33,798 nt of DNA from Chloroflexota bacterium (GCA_022562475.1 JADFPD010000012.1:1-33798), one strand, 5' to 3'; numbered from the stretch's first letter, positions 7,901 through 16,264 are shown. Notes: generated by a model not told the origin, from the sequence alone. Program-made: numbers and translations.

Positions 7901-10720
7901 ATGGTAACAATTACCCCACACCAATTTGCCATCAAATGGCGGGCGTCAACGCACAAAGAAATTTCTGCCTACGTATCTCATTTTGAAGATTTGTGTCGGC
8001 TAATTGACCATGCCACGCCCACAGATCTCGATTCGACGGGGGGATTTTTCAGTTATCAAAAAGCGAATTTAAAAGAGTCCGGTCAACAGGGTTTCGCTGA
8101 TGTTTGGTATAAAGATCGGTTTGGTTGGGAATATGTTGGAAAAGGAGGGAACCTTCACGAGAAATATCAGCAATTGTTGCAGTATCGAGACAATCTTGCC
8201 AATCCACCTCTACTCGTCGTATGCGATTTTGACACGATAGAAATACATACGAATTTTAATGGGACCATCTCTCGGATCTACCACATTTCGTTGGATCACC
8301 TTTCCGATAGTACTTTGCAGGTTGCTGGCACAGAATTGACCGGCATCCAAGTGATTCGAGCTTGCTTCTACGATCCAGAGTCCCTAAAGCCCGGTCAGTC
8401 CACCGAAGAATTGACCAAAGAGGCAGCAGATCGCTTCGGGGAAATCGCTGAAAGTTTACGAATCTGGAATAACGACGACGAGCAAATCGCTAAGTACCTT
8501 ACCCGTCTTATCTTTTGTATGTTTGCGAGCGATGTTGGACTACTACCGAAGGGCATCATCACCAACATGATCAATGCGAGTCTAGCGATGCCGGTAGGTA
8601 CGCAGGCGTTCGCTGAGAGATTGCGAATGTTATTCGGGGCGATGCAAAAAGGCGGATTGTTTGGCAACGACCAGATTGAATTCTTTGACGGCGGTCTTTT
8701 CAGCGATGATGAGGCTCTACATGTTGACTCCGACAATCTAGGTGCGCTTCGGAGGGCCGATGAACTTAACTGGGCGGACATCGAGCCCTCAGTCTTCGGA
8801 ACTCTCTTCGAACGCATCGTAAACCCCGCTAAACGCTCTCAATTGGGAGCACATTACACATCTCGGTCTGATATTGAAGAAATTGTTGAACCTACTTTGA
8901 TTTGGCCCCTCGCAAATGAATGGCAAATTATTGAAAAGGAGGTGGCGAACCTCTTAGTTCAGAGCGATGGCGTTGATGCACCAACGCCTCCTGATCAGAG
9001 CGAAGCGACGAACAGGATAACGGAGTTTCTCCACAAACTCGGGGCTACGAAAATCTTGGACCCTGCCTGCGGTTCTGGAAATTTCCTTTATGTCAGCCTT
9101 GCAAAGCTCAAGGAGCTTGAACAAAAAGTGGTCTCCTCCGCAGCAAAATGGGGCATATTTGGGCTCGAACCGAAAGTACATCCGCGCCAACTTTTTGGAA
9201 TAGAAATTGACCCTTATGCCCATCAGCTCGCAAGTATTGTAGTTTGGATTGGATACCTGCAGTGGAAATATCAAAATGGAATCTCGTTTTCGGACGAAAT
9301 TCCCATACTTCAGCCTTTAGATAACATCGTACTAATGAACGGCATTCTGGACATCTCCGATCCGGAGAATCCCGTTGAACCGGATTGGCCAGAAGCAGAA
9401 TTCATTGTCGGAAACCCGCCGTTCTTGGGAGGTAAAAAACTCCGGCAAGGCCTGGGAGACGGATATGTGGACTCGCTATTCCGTGTCTGGAAAGGTCGAG
9501 TCCGCCGAGAGGCGGATTTGTGCTGCTATTGGCACGAAAAAGCACGAGCGATGATTGAAGAAGGCCGAGCGCAACGGGCTGGCCTGCTTGCTACCCAAGC
9601 CATCCGAGGTGGTGCGAATCGGGCGACTTTGGATCGCGTCAAATCAACTGGAGATATTTTCTTTGCAATCCCGGATAGGCCATGGGTTTTAGAAGGAGCA
9701 GCCGTTCATGTTTCGATGGTCGGATTTGATAACGGTGCGGAACAGAATCGCGTCCTCGATGGACAGCCCGTAGGAAATATACTGTCGGATCTCTCATCGG
9801 GTGTTGATGTCACGCACGTATCTAGATTAAAGGAAAACCTGGGTGTCGCATTCATGGGAGATACAAAAGGGGGAGCGTTCGATATATCGGAAGCGGTAGC
9901 GCATGAATTGATGCGTATACCTAACCCTCATAATAGAAGTAACACTGAGGTGCTGTGTAGATGGGTCAATGGCTCCGATATAACTGGTCGGCCGCGAGGG
10001 ATGTGGATCGTTGATTTTGGCACGAATATGAGCCTTGAGCAGGCGGCAATGTTTGAAGGCCCATTTAAGTATATTGACGCACACGTCAAGCCTCGTCGGT
10101 TACGCTTGGACGACGATGGGCAATTCGTGGTTAAGCGAGAGACATACAGAGAATCGTGGTGGCTTCATATGGAGCCTCGACCCACAATGCGCGATGCCCT
10201 ATCGCCACTGAAACGTTTTATTGTCACGCCATGTTTAAGCAAACACCGGTTGTTCTCTTGGCTTGAAGTTGGTACCTTGCCCGACCATGCTTTAATTGTC
10301 TTTGCCCGCGACGATGATTATACCTTTGGATTGCTACATTCGAAGGCCCACGAAATTTGGGCGCTAAAAATGGGTACTCAATTGGAAAGCCGTCCCCGTT
10401 ATACGCCCACTACAACATTCGAAACATTTCCTTTCCCGCAACCTTCCGAATTACAAATTACAGCAATTTCCAAGGCTTCCGAGCAGTTGAATGCCCATCG
10501 GGAATCTTGGCTTAACCCGCCAAAGGACGATATTCTAGAAATTGACCTTGCTGCTCGCACCCTGACGTCCCTGTACAACGAGAGACCCACATGGTTGCAC
10601 CTCGCCCATCAGAAATTGGATGAGGCTGTTTTTAGCGCTTATGGATGGTCGGACAAAATCACCGATGAGGAGATTCTAGGGAGACTGCTGAAATTGAACG
10701 AATCGCGCGACCCGGTTTAG
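7901..10720 (+). CDS. MmeI-like (type IIL) restriction-modification protein, 939 aa
   Basis: The domain order is that of single-chain MmeI-type enzymes: an N-terminal nuclease domain, a helical spacer (to about residue 350), an adenine-specific methyltransferase with motif I DPACGSGNF at 387-395 and NPPF at 505-508, and a target-recognition and C-terminal region (residues about 640-939). Such proteins methylate one strand of their site and normally cut at a distance. The nuclease motif D-X9-E-X-K reads Asp67, Glu77, then Val79 where Lys is expected; a Lys occurs only at 81. Cleavage may therefore be lost or altered, leaving a methyltransferase. The gene is visibly AT-richer than its neighbours and stands alone with its own promoter, which suggests transfer. 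The ATG lacks a strong ribosome site. Confidence 0.9.
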   Translation: MVTITPHQFAIKWRASTHKEISAYVSHFEDLCRLIDHATPTDLDSTGGFFSYQKANLKESGQQGFADVWYKDRFGWEYVGKGGNLHEKYQQLLQYRDNLANPPLLVVCDFDTIEIHTNFNGTISRIYHISLDHLSDSTLQVAGTELTGIQVIRACFYDPESLKPGQSTEELTKEAADRFGEIAESLRIWNNDDEQIAKYLTRLIFCMFASDVGLLPKGIITNMINASLAMPVGTQAFAERLRMLFGAMQKGGLFGNDQIEFFDGGLFSDDEALHVDSDNLGALRRADELNWADIEPSVFGTLFERIVNPAKRSQLGAHYTSRSDIEEIVEPTLIWPLANEWQIIEKEVANLLVQSDGVDAPTPPDQSEATNRITEFLHKLGATKILDPACGSGNFLYVSLAKLKELEQKVVSSAAKWGIFGLEPKVHPRQLFGIEIDPYAHQLASIVVWIGYLQWKYQNGISFSDEIPILQPLDNIVLMNGILDISDPENPVEPDWPEAEFIVGNPPFLGGKKLRQGLGDGYVDSLFRVWKGRVRREADLCCYWHEKARAMIEEGRAQRAGLLATQAIRGGANRATLDRVKSTGDIFFAIPDRPWVLEGAAVHVSMVGFDNGAEQNRVLDGQPVGNILSDLSSGVDVTHVSRLKENLGVAFMGDTKGGAFDISEAVAHELMRIPNPHNRSNTEVLCRWVNGSDITGRPRGMWIVDFGTNMSLEQAAMFEGPFKYIDAHVKPRRLRLDDDGQFVVKRETYRESWWLHMEPRPTMRDALSPLKRFIVTPCLSKHRLFSWLEVGTLPDHALIVFARDDDYTFGLLHSKAHEIWALKMGTQLESRPRYTPTTTFETFPFPQPSELQITAISKASEQLNAHRESWLNPPKDDILEIDLAARTLTSLYNERPTWLHLAHQKLDEAVFSAYGWSDKITDEEILGRLLKLNESRDPV

Positions 10721-10803
10721 TATCCGCAAATTATCTGTGCGATATGTTATTAGCGCGACAATCTAAATTTTGCTCTAATCAATAGGTTTTTTCGACTTCC
10801 CCG

Positions 10804-10907
10804 TTACCCCTCCAACTGCACCACCGCCGTAACCTCGGCACATCCCCACAACCCGCGTCGTATGCCCGGCGCCGGTCAGGTCTTCGGCTAGGTTTACGTC
10901 GCCGGCC
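10804..10907 (-). pseudogene. Decayed copy of the cupin gene 3' end
   Basis: About 100 bases closely match the 3' end of the cupin gene at 11212-11550. The minus-strand reading GDVNLAEDLTGAGHTTRVVG is preserved, but a deletion of one G afterwards shifts the frame before the equivalent of VPRVTAVVQLEG and the stop. The fragment lies downstream of its parent in the same orientation, separated by the small membrane-protein gene. Confidence 0.8.
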
Positions 10908-10918
10908 CGAGACGGACC

Positions 10919-11125
10919 TCACCTCCGCATGAACGTATAGCTCAAAACCCCCATTGCGGCTACTGACGCCAGAAGACATATCCCGGCGCTGGTGTATTCG
11001 CTGTCGTAGGCCGCGTTTAGGGCCAAGACGATGCCCAGGATCCAGACGGCGATGGAGCCCCAGAATGTTATCCGTTTGGCCGCATCGGCCATGAAACCGC
11101 CTGATTCTGAAGAATCACCTGGCAT
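10919..11125 (-). CDS. Small membrane protein with two transmembrane segments, 68 aa
   Basis: After a hydrophilic start (MPGDSSESGG) the sequence has two hydrophobic segments, about residues 21-40 (ITFWGSIAVWILGIVLALNA) and 46-65 (AGICLLASVAAMGVLSYTFM), and a basic end (RR). This predicts a two-helix inner-membrane protein with both ends probably in the cytoplasm. GGGAGAGG lies a few bases before the ATG at 11125, supporting this start over Met12. No family is recognised. It lies between the cupin gene and the decayed copy of its 3' end, all on the minus strand. Confidence 0.65.
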   Translation of the reverse strand: MPGDSSESGGFMADAAKRITFWGSIAVWILGIVLALNAAYDSEYTSAGICLLASVAAMGVLSYTFMRR

Positions 11126-11211
11126 GCGTTTCCCTCTCCCACCGCTGTCTGATGGTTATGTCCCGGTGCAATAATTGGCGAGTCTTCCACTCTATTGTCT
11201 TGCAAGTGGAA

Positions 11212-11550
11212 CTACCCCTCCAACTGCACCACCGCCGTCACCCGCGGCACATTCCCCACCACACGGGTTGTATGACCGGCGCCGGTCAGGTCTTCGGCTA
11301 GGTTCACGTCTCCGGCTCCCAATCGGTGGATGGTGCCATCTTTCAGGCCGATCTCAGCCTCGCCGGAGAGGGTGATGATGTACTGGCGGCGTGGGGCGAT
11401 GTGCCAGTCGCTGAAGAAGCCGGGCTGCTGCGCCCGGAAGATGATTCCCTTGGCGTCGTGGAGCGCGTTCCAGGCCGGGTGGTCCGACGGGTCGATCTCC
11501 TCTATGTGAGTGTTGCCGTCGTCGCCGGTGTACATTCTGATGGAACCCAT
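11212..11550 (-). CDS. Cupin-domain protein, 112 aa
   Basis: This is a single small cupin barrel. The segments FFSDWHIAPRRQYIITLSGEAEIGLKDG and HRLGAGDVNLAEDLTGAGHTTRVVG correspond to the two cupin motifs. The first keeps a His (DWHIAP) and Gln, and the second ends in GHTT, so a metal site is possible but not the complete classical set. Small cupins bind sugars or act as isomerases, dioxygenases or regulators; none can be chosen here. AAGGAG lies six to eight bases before the ATG. The gene is followed downstream by a small membrane-protein gene and then by a broken copy of its own 3' end. Confidence 0.8.
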   Translation of the reverse strand: MGSIRMYTGDDGNTHIEEIDPSDHPAWNALHDAKGIIFRAQQPGFFSDWHIAPRRQYIITLSGEAEIGLKDGTIHRLGAGDVNLAEDLTGAGHTTRVVGNVPRVTAVVQLEG

Positions 11551-11605
11551 GGTGTTTTCTCCTTTTTGTTCAGTCTATTTATGTTTTGTTGATGGTCTGC
11601 GCATT

Positions 11606-11942
11606 CCCATCGACGGTCCGCATTACCGTTCGTGGTGAGCCCCGTCGAACCATGACTGCGCCCGGGTCCTTCGACGGAGCTCAGGACGAACGGAGAGGGG
11701 TAACGGTCATTTCCGAAGCGAGGTATCGGTGTTGGGTTTACTCCGATAGGAATCCTTTGATGGCATTGTAGGCCTCGTCGGGCAGTTCTTCCGCTTGGTT
11801 ACTGGTGGTATCGACGGTCCGCATTACCTACCGTTCGTGGTGAGCCCCGTCGAACCATGATTGCGCCCGGGTCCTTCGACGGAGCTCAGGACGAACGGAG
11901 GGCGGCTACGGTCATTTCTGAAGGTCGGTATCAGCCTGGCGT
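11606..11942. repeat. Tandem duplication, 205-base period, with family 1 palindromes
   Basis: The gap between the cupin and hydrolase genes is mostly two copies of one unit offset by 205 bases, the second copy running into the hydrolase gene. Each unit has a leader (ATCGACGGTCCGCATTACC), a family 1 palindrome (11626-11693 and 11831-11898), a spacer (GGTCATTTC) and the 3' end of the hydrolase gene. The palindrome arms are CCGTTCGTGGTGAGCCCCGT and CCTTCGACGGAGCTCAGGAC plus GAACGG, close inverse complements, so the unit can fold as a long hairpin. Nothing else is seen in the gap. Confidence 0.85.
11738..11797 (-). pseudogene. Duplicated 3' end of the hydrolase gene
   Basis: On the minus strand this reads AEELPDEAYNAIKGFLSE and a stop, the last residues of the hydrolase at 11943-12815 with one change (Asn for Asp). 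It is part of the 205-base tandem duplication and has no start. Confidence 0.85.
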
Positions 11943-12815
11943 CTACTCCGATAGGAATCCTTTGATGGCGTCGTAGGCCTCGTCGGGCAGTTCTTCGGCT
12001 ATGTAGTGGCCGCAGGGTAGCGGGAGGCCGCGGACGTTGGTGGCGTAGTCTTGCCAGACATTCAGCACGTCCTGCGTCCGGCCGACGAAGCCCGTGGTGC
12101 TCCACATGGCCAGCATGGGGCAGTTTATCTTCTGGTCGAAATCGGCGTCATCGTGCACCAGGTCGATGCTGGCACCGGCCCGGTAGTCCTCGCAGCAGGC
12201 GTGGATGGTGCCGGGATCCTTGAAACAGCGGAGATAATCGGCCAGCGCCTCGGGAGTGAACACCTTGTCGGCGTCCTTGACCCGGTTGAAACCCCGGCCC
12301 GCATAGAACTCCGGGTCGGCGCCGATCACCCGCTCCGGGAAATCGAAGGGCTGGATCAGGAAGAACCAGTGATAGGTGTTGGTGGCGAAATCTTTATCGA
12401 CGATCTGAAACATCTTGCGGGTCGGGATGATGTCCAAAGTCACCAACTTCAGCACGCTATCGGGATGGTCTTTGGTCAGGCGGTGTGACACGCGGCCGCC
12501 CCGGTCGTGGCCCACCAGGAAGAATTCTTCAAAGCCAAGTTGCCTCATGACGTCCACCTGGTCCTGGGCCATGACGCGCTTGGAGTAATTCATGTGCTCC
12601 GGGTCGCCCTCCACCTTGGCGCTGTCGCCGTAGCCGCGGAGGTCCGGGCAGACCACGGTGAAGTCCTCGGCCAGCCGCGGCGCGATCTTGTTCCACATGG
12701 CGTGGGTCTGGGGGTAGCCGTGGAGCATCAGCATGGGAGGCCCGCTGCCGCCCTTCACCAGGTTGATGGTGGTGCCGTTGGCCTCTAGCTGAAGCTCTTC
12801 GAATCCTTCAAACAT
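11943..12815 (-). CDS. Alpha/beta hydrolase of the haloacetate dehalogenase type, 290 aa
   Basis: The sequence matches the fluoroacetate/haloacetate dehalogenase branch of alpha/beta hydrolases: LHGYPQTHAMW, DLRGYGDSAK, and the nucleophile elbow GHDRGGR with Asp104. The acid is Asp128 (LVTLD) and the base His270 (CGHYIAEE). The residues that bind the substrate carboxylate (Arg105, Arg108) and the halide (His149, Trp150, Tyr211) in characterised members are all present. The expected reaction is hydrolytic removal of halide from a 2-haloacid. Related epoxide hydrolases share the fold but lack the complete halide triad. GGGGGA precedes the ATG. The 3' end is copied just downstream within a tandem repeat. 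Confidence 0.85.
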   Translation of the reverse strand: MFEGFEELQLEANGTTINLVKGGSGPPMLMLHGYPQTHAMWNKIAPRLAEDFTVVCPDLRGYGDSAKVEGDPEHMNYSKRVMAQDQVDVMRQLGFEEFFLVGHDRGGRVSHRLTKDHPDSVLKLVTLDIIPTRKMFQIVDKDFATNTYHWFFLIQPFDFPERVIGADPEFYAGRGFNRVKDADKVFTPEALADYLRCFKDPGTIHACCEDYRAGASIDLVHDDADFDQKINCPMLAMWSTTGFVGRTQDVLNVWQDYATNVRGLPLPCGHYIAEELPDEAYDAIKGFLSE

Positions 12816-12882
12816 AAGTTCGTCCCCCTAGAGAGATATAACTTGCCGCACCTAGTTTACGGTTCGAACGGAATTTAGCGAA

Positions 12883-12980
12883 TGTCACCCTGATCGTTGC
12901 GCAAAAGGAGGAGGGTCTGCCAAGTTCATGATTGGTAGATTCTTTCCCGACGCATCGGGATTTCGCTCCTCAGAATGACA
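12883..12980. repeat. Dispersed palindromic repeat, family 2, copy 1
   Basis: The unit opens with TGTCACCCTGA and closes with CTCAGAATGACA, with GGGTCTGCCAAGTT and GGTAGATTCTTTCC inside. The outer parts are inverse complements, so it can fold as a long imperfect hairpin. Sister copies are at 14404, 19670 and 27305. Confidence 0.7.
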
Positions 12981-13000
12981 GTATGGGCTCAGACATCTTT

Positions 13001-14347
13001 TTAACCCGACGGGGTCAGCGCCCGCTCCAACACCCGCCGGAGCGCCGCGGTGAACTCGTCGATCTCGGCCTCGCCGATCTCCGTGGAGACCGCGCCCACC
13101 AGATTGGCTGCCATCATGATGCCTTCGTTCAGCAACCCCAAGAACACCTGGTGCCGGAAGGCCGCGTCCTCGGTGGCGATGTCCCGGTAGCCCACCAGTT
13201 CTATGCCGGTGAAGTGGAGGCCGAACAAAGACCCCAGGCCCGTCACCTGGACCGGAGTCTCCAGGTCCGCGCCCACCTTGAGGATGCCTGCCCGTAGGTA
13301 CTCGGTCATCTCGGCCAGTTTGCGGTAGACCTCGGGAGTGAGTTGTTCCAGGGTCGCCGCCCCCGCCAGCATCGTCACCGGGTTGGCGTTGAACGTGCCG
13401 GCGTGGGCCACCCTGGGCCCGCCGGCCGCCGTGGGGTCGTAGAGGTCCATGATGTCCTTGCTGCCGCCGAAGGCGCCGATGGAGAAGCCGCCGCCGATTA
13501 TCTTGCCCAAAGACGTCATGTCCGGGGTGATCCCGTAGTACTCCTGGGCGCCGCCCCACGAGGCGCGGTAGCTGATGACCTCGTCGAAGATCAGGATGAT
13601 GCCGTTGTCTCTGGTGAACTCCCGCAGCATGGAAAGATATTCCGGGGTGGCTGGCAGCATCCCGACCGAGCCCAGCATCGGCTCGATGATCACCGCCGCC
13701 AGCTCGTCCTTGTGCTCTTCCAGAATCTTGCGGGCGACGGCCGTCTCGTTGAAGGGCATCACCACCACCTGGTCCAATGTGCCCTCGCTCAGCCCCTCGG
13801 TGGCGGGCATGGCGTCGGGGCGGGAGCGCTCACCGGCCTTGGCCGGGTTGACCCGCACGCTAACGCTCACCTGGTCGTGGCTGCCGTGGTAGCCGCCCTC
13901 GACCTTGGCGATCTTGCTCCTGCCCGTGACGGCCCGCGCCGCCCGGATGGTGTTCAGCGTCGCCTCGGTGCCCGAGTTGGTGAACCGGACCAGGTCGAAG
14001 CTGGGTATGCGCTCACACAGCAGCTTGGCCAGACGGATCTGGTGGACGTTGGGGGCGTTGTAGACCACGCCCTGTTTCAGTTGTTCTTGGACGGCGTCCA
14101 CCACCGCCTTGGGCGAATGGCCCAGGACGAGCGTGGTCATGGTGCCGACGAAATCCAGGCGGTCCACGCCGTCGGAATCGACAACATGGCAGCCCGAGGC
14201 GTGGTCGACAAATATGGGATAGGGCGACCAGAAGATGGAGTTCCGGCTGTCGCCGCCCGGCAGGTAGTTCTTGGCGTCCTCCCAAAGTGCCTTGGACTTG
14301 GGAGTCGATCGTATATATCGATCAACCTCGCTGGTGGTCTCGGCCAT
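13001..14347 (-). CDS. Class III PLP aminotransferase, glutamate-1-semialdehyde-aminomutase-like, 448 aa
   Basis: This is a fold-type I PLP enzyme of class III. The Schiff-base lysine is Lys282 in SLGKIIGGGFSIGAFGG. The PLP-nitrogen Asp255 lies in LIFDEVISYR, and the phosphate-binding SGTEAT lies at 125-130. The N-terminal LPGGDSRNSIFWSPYP and GHSPKAVVDAV are typical of HemL-like aminomutases and related transaminases. It lies outside any heme gene set, and such stand-alone copies are often amine transaminases or aminomutases of other substrates, so hemL is not assigned. AGGAGG lies six bases before the ATG. It is flanked on both sides by family 2 repeats, so it is probably a single transcription unit. 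Confidence 0.9.
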   Translation of the reverse strand: MAETTSEVDRYIRSTPKSKALWEDAKNYLPGGDSRNSIFWSPYPIFVDHASGCHVVDSDGVDRLDFVGTMTTLVLGHSPKAVVDAVQEQLKQGVVYNAPNVHQIRLAKLLCERIPSFDLVRFTNSGTEATLNTIRAARAVTGRSKIAKVEGGYHGSHDQVSVSVRVNPAKAGERSRPDAMPATEGLSEGTLDQVVVMPFNETAVARKILEEHKDELAAVIIEPMLGSVGMLPATPEYLSMLREFTRDNGIILIFDEVISYRASWGGAQEYYGITPDMTSLGKIIGGGFSIGAFGGSKDIMDLYDPTAAGGPRVAHAGTFNANPVTMLAGAATLEQLTPEVYRKLAEMTEYLRAGILKVGADLETPVQVTGLGSLFGLHFTGIELVGYRDIATEDAAFRHQVFLGLLNEGIMMAANLVGAVSTEIGEAEIDEFTAALRRVLERALTPSG

Positions 14348-14403
14348 GCGCGCCTCCTGATTCCGTGCCTATGTTCGTGAATAATAGGGCCTTCGCCGTC
14401 TTA

Positions 14404-14495
14404 TGTCACCCTGAGAGAGGCGAAGGGTCTCTTTATGCCCGGTTAGGGTTGGCGTATCGGCAACGAGATTCTTCGGCTGACACCTCAGAATGACA
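14404..14495. repeat. Dispersed palindromic repeat, family 2, copy 2
   Basis: It begins TGTCACCCTGAGAGAGGCGA and ends with ATTCTTCGGCTGACACCTCA plus GAATGACA. The ends are inverse complements. It fills most of the gap between the aminotransferase and MFS genes. Confidence 0.75.
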
Positions 14496-14533
14496 ATGGT
14501 GAGGAAGGGGAAGGTTGGGATGGGGGCTTTTAT

Positions 14534-15805
14534 CTAGTCGGCCGCGGCCCCAACTGCCGCCGGTGCAATCCTGGGGAAGTAGAGTCTCCTTAATGTTCCG
14601 CTGCCCAGGCTGATGAATACGATCCCCACGAAGATCAGTCCGCCGACAACCAAAACGGACGAGGCGCTGAACACGTCGGCGATGGCGGCGTTGGCCATGT
14701 TGGTGACGGCCATGCTGCCGCCCACGTGGACCGAGTAGACCCCGGCGACGCGGCCCCTCACATGGTCTTCGGTCAGAGACTGGATGATGGTGTGGCTGAT
14801 GGTCATGAATCCAGCCTGGTTGGCGCCCATCACCACCGTTGCGGCGATGGACACTGTGTTGCTGTCCGACACTGCCAGCAGCAGCGGCACCAGTCCGCTG
14901 CTGAACGCGAAGAACAGGAACAGCTTGCCCCTGGCGGACTCGCTACGGACACCGGCCAAAAAGATTGAAGTGAACAGCGCCCCGCCGCCGATCCCGGCGA
15001 TCAAGAAGCTGACGCCCACGGAACCGGCCCCCAATTTTTCCCTGGATATGGCCGGAAGCAGAGACTCGTAGGACATGGTCAGGGCGCAGTGGGCCAAGAC
15101 CAAGAGGACCATGGACATGATGATGGGCCGCTTGTAGACGTAGACGAAACCCTCAAATAGGTTCGACCAGAAACCCTGGCTCTTGTCGATCACGCCGGTG
15201 GACCGGGTCTTGACGCGCGAGACCTGCAAGAAACCAAAGAAGTAGAAACTGCTGCAGAGCCAGAAAGCCGCCTCGATATTCACGAAGCCCAACAGAGGAA
15301 TTATGGCCAGCGCACCGAACATCCGCGCTCCCTGTTGGGTGGCCTGGTTCAAGGCGATGGCGTTCAAGAGGTGGTCTTTGGAAACCAGGTTGGGTATCAG
15401 GGCGGTGGCCGTCGTCATCTGAGCGGCGCGCAGGGTGCCGTTGGTCAGGGCCAGGAACGTGAGCGTCCACGGTCCCGCATTTCCGGTCATGACCAACAGG
15501 GCCAACACGATGTTGTTGCCCATGTTCAGGGCAAAGATCCAGCGCAATAGCTTCTGCCGGTCGAACCGGTCGGCAAGGAACCCAGCGATCGGGGTGGAGA
15601 AGACCCTGGGCCCGATGGCCGCGAAGGTGACTATTCCGACCCAGAGCGAGCCGTCGGTCAGCTCGAAGGCCAGCCAGCCCCGGGCGATGATCAGCGCCCA
15701 GGCGGCGGAGGCGGAAAATGTGGTGGCGATCCAGAGGTTCCGGTAGTCCTGGTATTGCAGCGCCAGAAGAAACCGGTCTCGCGTAGTGGCTAGTAAGGTT
15801 CTCAT
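14534..15805 (-). CDS. MFS exporter, 423 aa
   Basis: The chain is hydrophobic throughout, with about twelve predicted helices. The loop between helices 2 and 3 reads GFLADRFDRQKLL, the MFS signature motif. The pattern FRNLWIATTFSASAAWALIIARGWLAFELT at the N-terminus resembles the MFS_3/EntS-like group of drug or siderophore exporters, driven by the proton gradient. The substrate is unknown. AAGGGA precedes the ATG, and an extended -10 promoter lies about 30 bases upstream. The gene stands alone between family 2 and family 1 repeats. Confidence 0.88.
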   Translation of the reverse strand: MRTLLATTRDRFLLALQYQDYRNLWIATTFSASAAWALIIARGWLAFELTDGSLWVGIVTFAAIGPRVFSTPIAGFLADRFDRQKLLRWIFALNMGNNIVLALLVMTGNAGPWTLTFLALTNGTLRAAQMTTATALIPNLVSKDHLLNAIALNQATQQGARMFGALAIIPLLGFVNIEAAFWLCSSFYFFGFLQVSRVKTRSTGVIDKSQGFWSNLFEGFVYVYKRPIIMSMVLLVLAHCALTMSYESLLPAISREKLGAGSVGVSFLIAGIGGGALFTSIFLAGVRSESARGKLFLFFAFSSGLVPLLLAVSDSNTVSIAATVVMGANQAGFMTISHTIIQSLTEDHVRGRVAGVYSVHVGGSMAVTNMANAAIADVFSASSVLVVGGLIFVGIVFISLGSGTLRRLYFPRIAPAAVGAAAD

Positions 15806-15835
15806 GCCGTCCCTTGATCGTGTGCGGCCTGGATG

Positions 15836-15844
15836 ATTATAGCA
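15836..15844 (-). promoter_or_regulatory. Extended -10 promoter of the MFS gene
   Basis: On the minus strand the sequence reads TGCTATAAT, a perfect -10 box with the TGN extension, 31 bases before the ATG at 15805. The -35 region is poor (CCGATC at 17 bases), as is usual for extended -10 promoters. Confidence 0.5.
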
Positions 15845-15925
15845 GTCGATTCAAGCCTGATCGGTGTGCGTTGCGGGGCCGGACATTGTGGGAAGGAACG
15901 AGTTCGTCAGGAGAAAACGTTTCTT

Positions 15926-16157
15926 CCGTTCGTGGTGAGCTTGCTAAATCCGTTCGTGGTGAGCCCGTCGAACCACCGGCGCGCCGGTGGATAAAATCGG
16001 ACTTGCCGGACCGTAGTTGTAGGCCAGCATTTCCGGCAATACCATGGCTTTTGCGCACCCTTCGAGGGCCTCAGGGCGAACGGTTTTAACGCGTTGGATA
16101 ACAGTGGATGTAACGGGGTTGGCCAAGAGCGGATGTAGCGGCCTCAGGGCGAACGGT
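15926..16157. repeat. Cluster of broken family 1 palindromes
   Basis: Two left arms (CCGTTCGTGGTGAGC at 15926 and about 15950) and two right arms (CCTTCGAGGGCCTCAGGGCG near 16059 and CCTCAGGGCGAACGG near 16143) lie in the 513-base gap between the MFS gene and the CoA-transferase operon. No ORF here is convincing; the short minus-strand ORFs are translations of the repeats. The rest of the gap holds a duplicated promoter region. Confidence 0.7.
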
Positions 16158-16205
16158 GTGAGAATGGCCGGGGCAGATCTTGAAGGACTCTAGGAAGTCG
16201 ATTCA

Positions 16206-16264
16206 GTCTTGGCTGTCCTCAGGCCGCTCGCTTCGATTTTCGTCTTGACTGTCCTCAGGCTGCT
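16206..16264 (+). repeat. Direct repeat over the promoter, period 36
   Basis: GTCTTGGCTGTCCTCAGGCC at 16206 recurs as GTCTTGACTGTCCTCAGGCT at 16242; over 23 bases there are two differences. The second copy contains the -35 box of the CoA-transferase promoter. The first has a weaker TTGGCT and no good -10 box (TTCGAT). Confidence 0.7.

Noticed and set aside
13343-14380. 345-residue plus-strand ORF
   Set aside because: It is antisense to the aminotransferase, rich in Gly, Ala, Arg and His as expected from GC-rich shadow frames, and lacks any family pattern.
15837-16126. Short minus-strand ORFs reading GSTGSPRTD and RRAHHER
   Set aside because: These peptides are translations of the family 1 palindromes, not genes.
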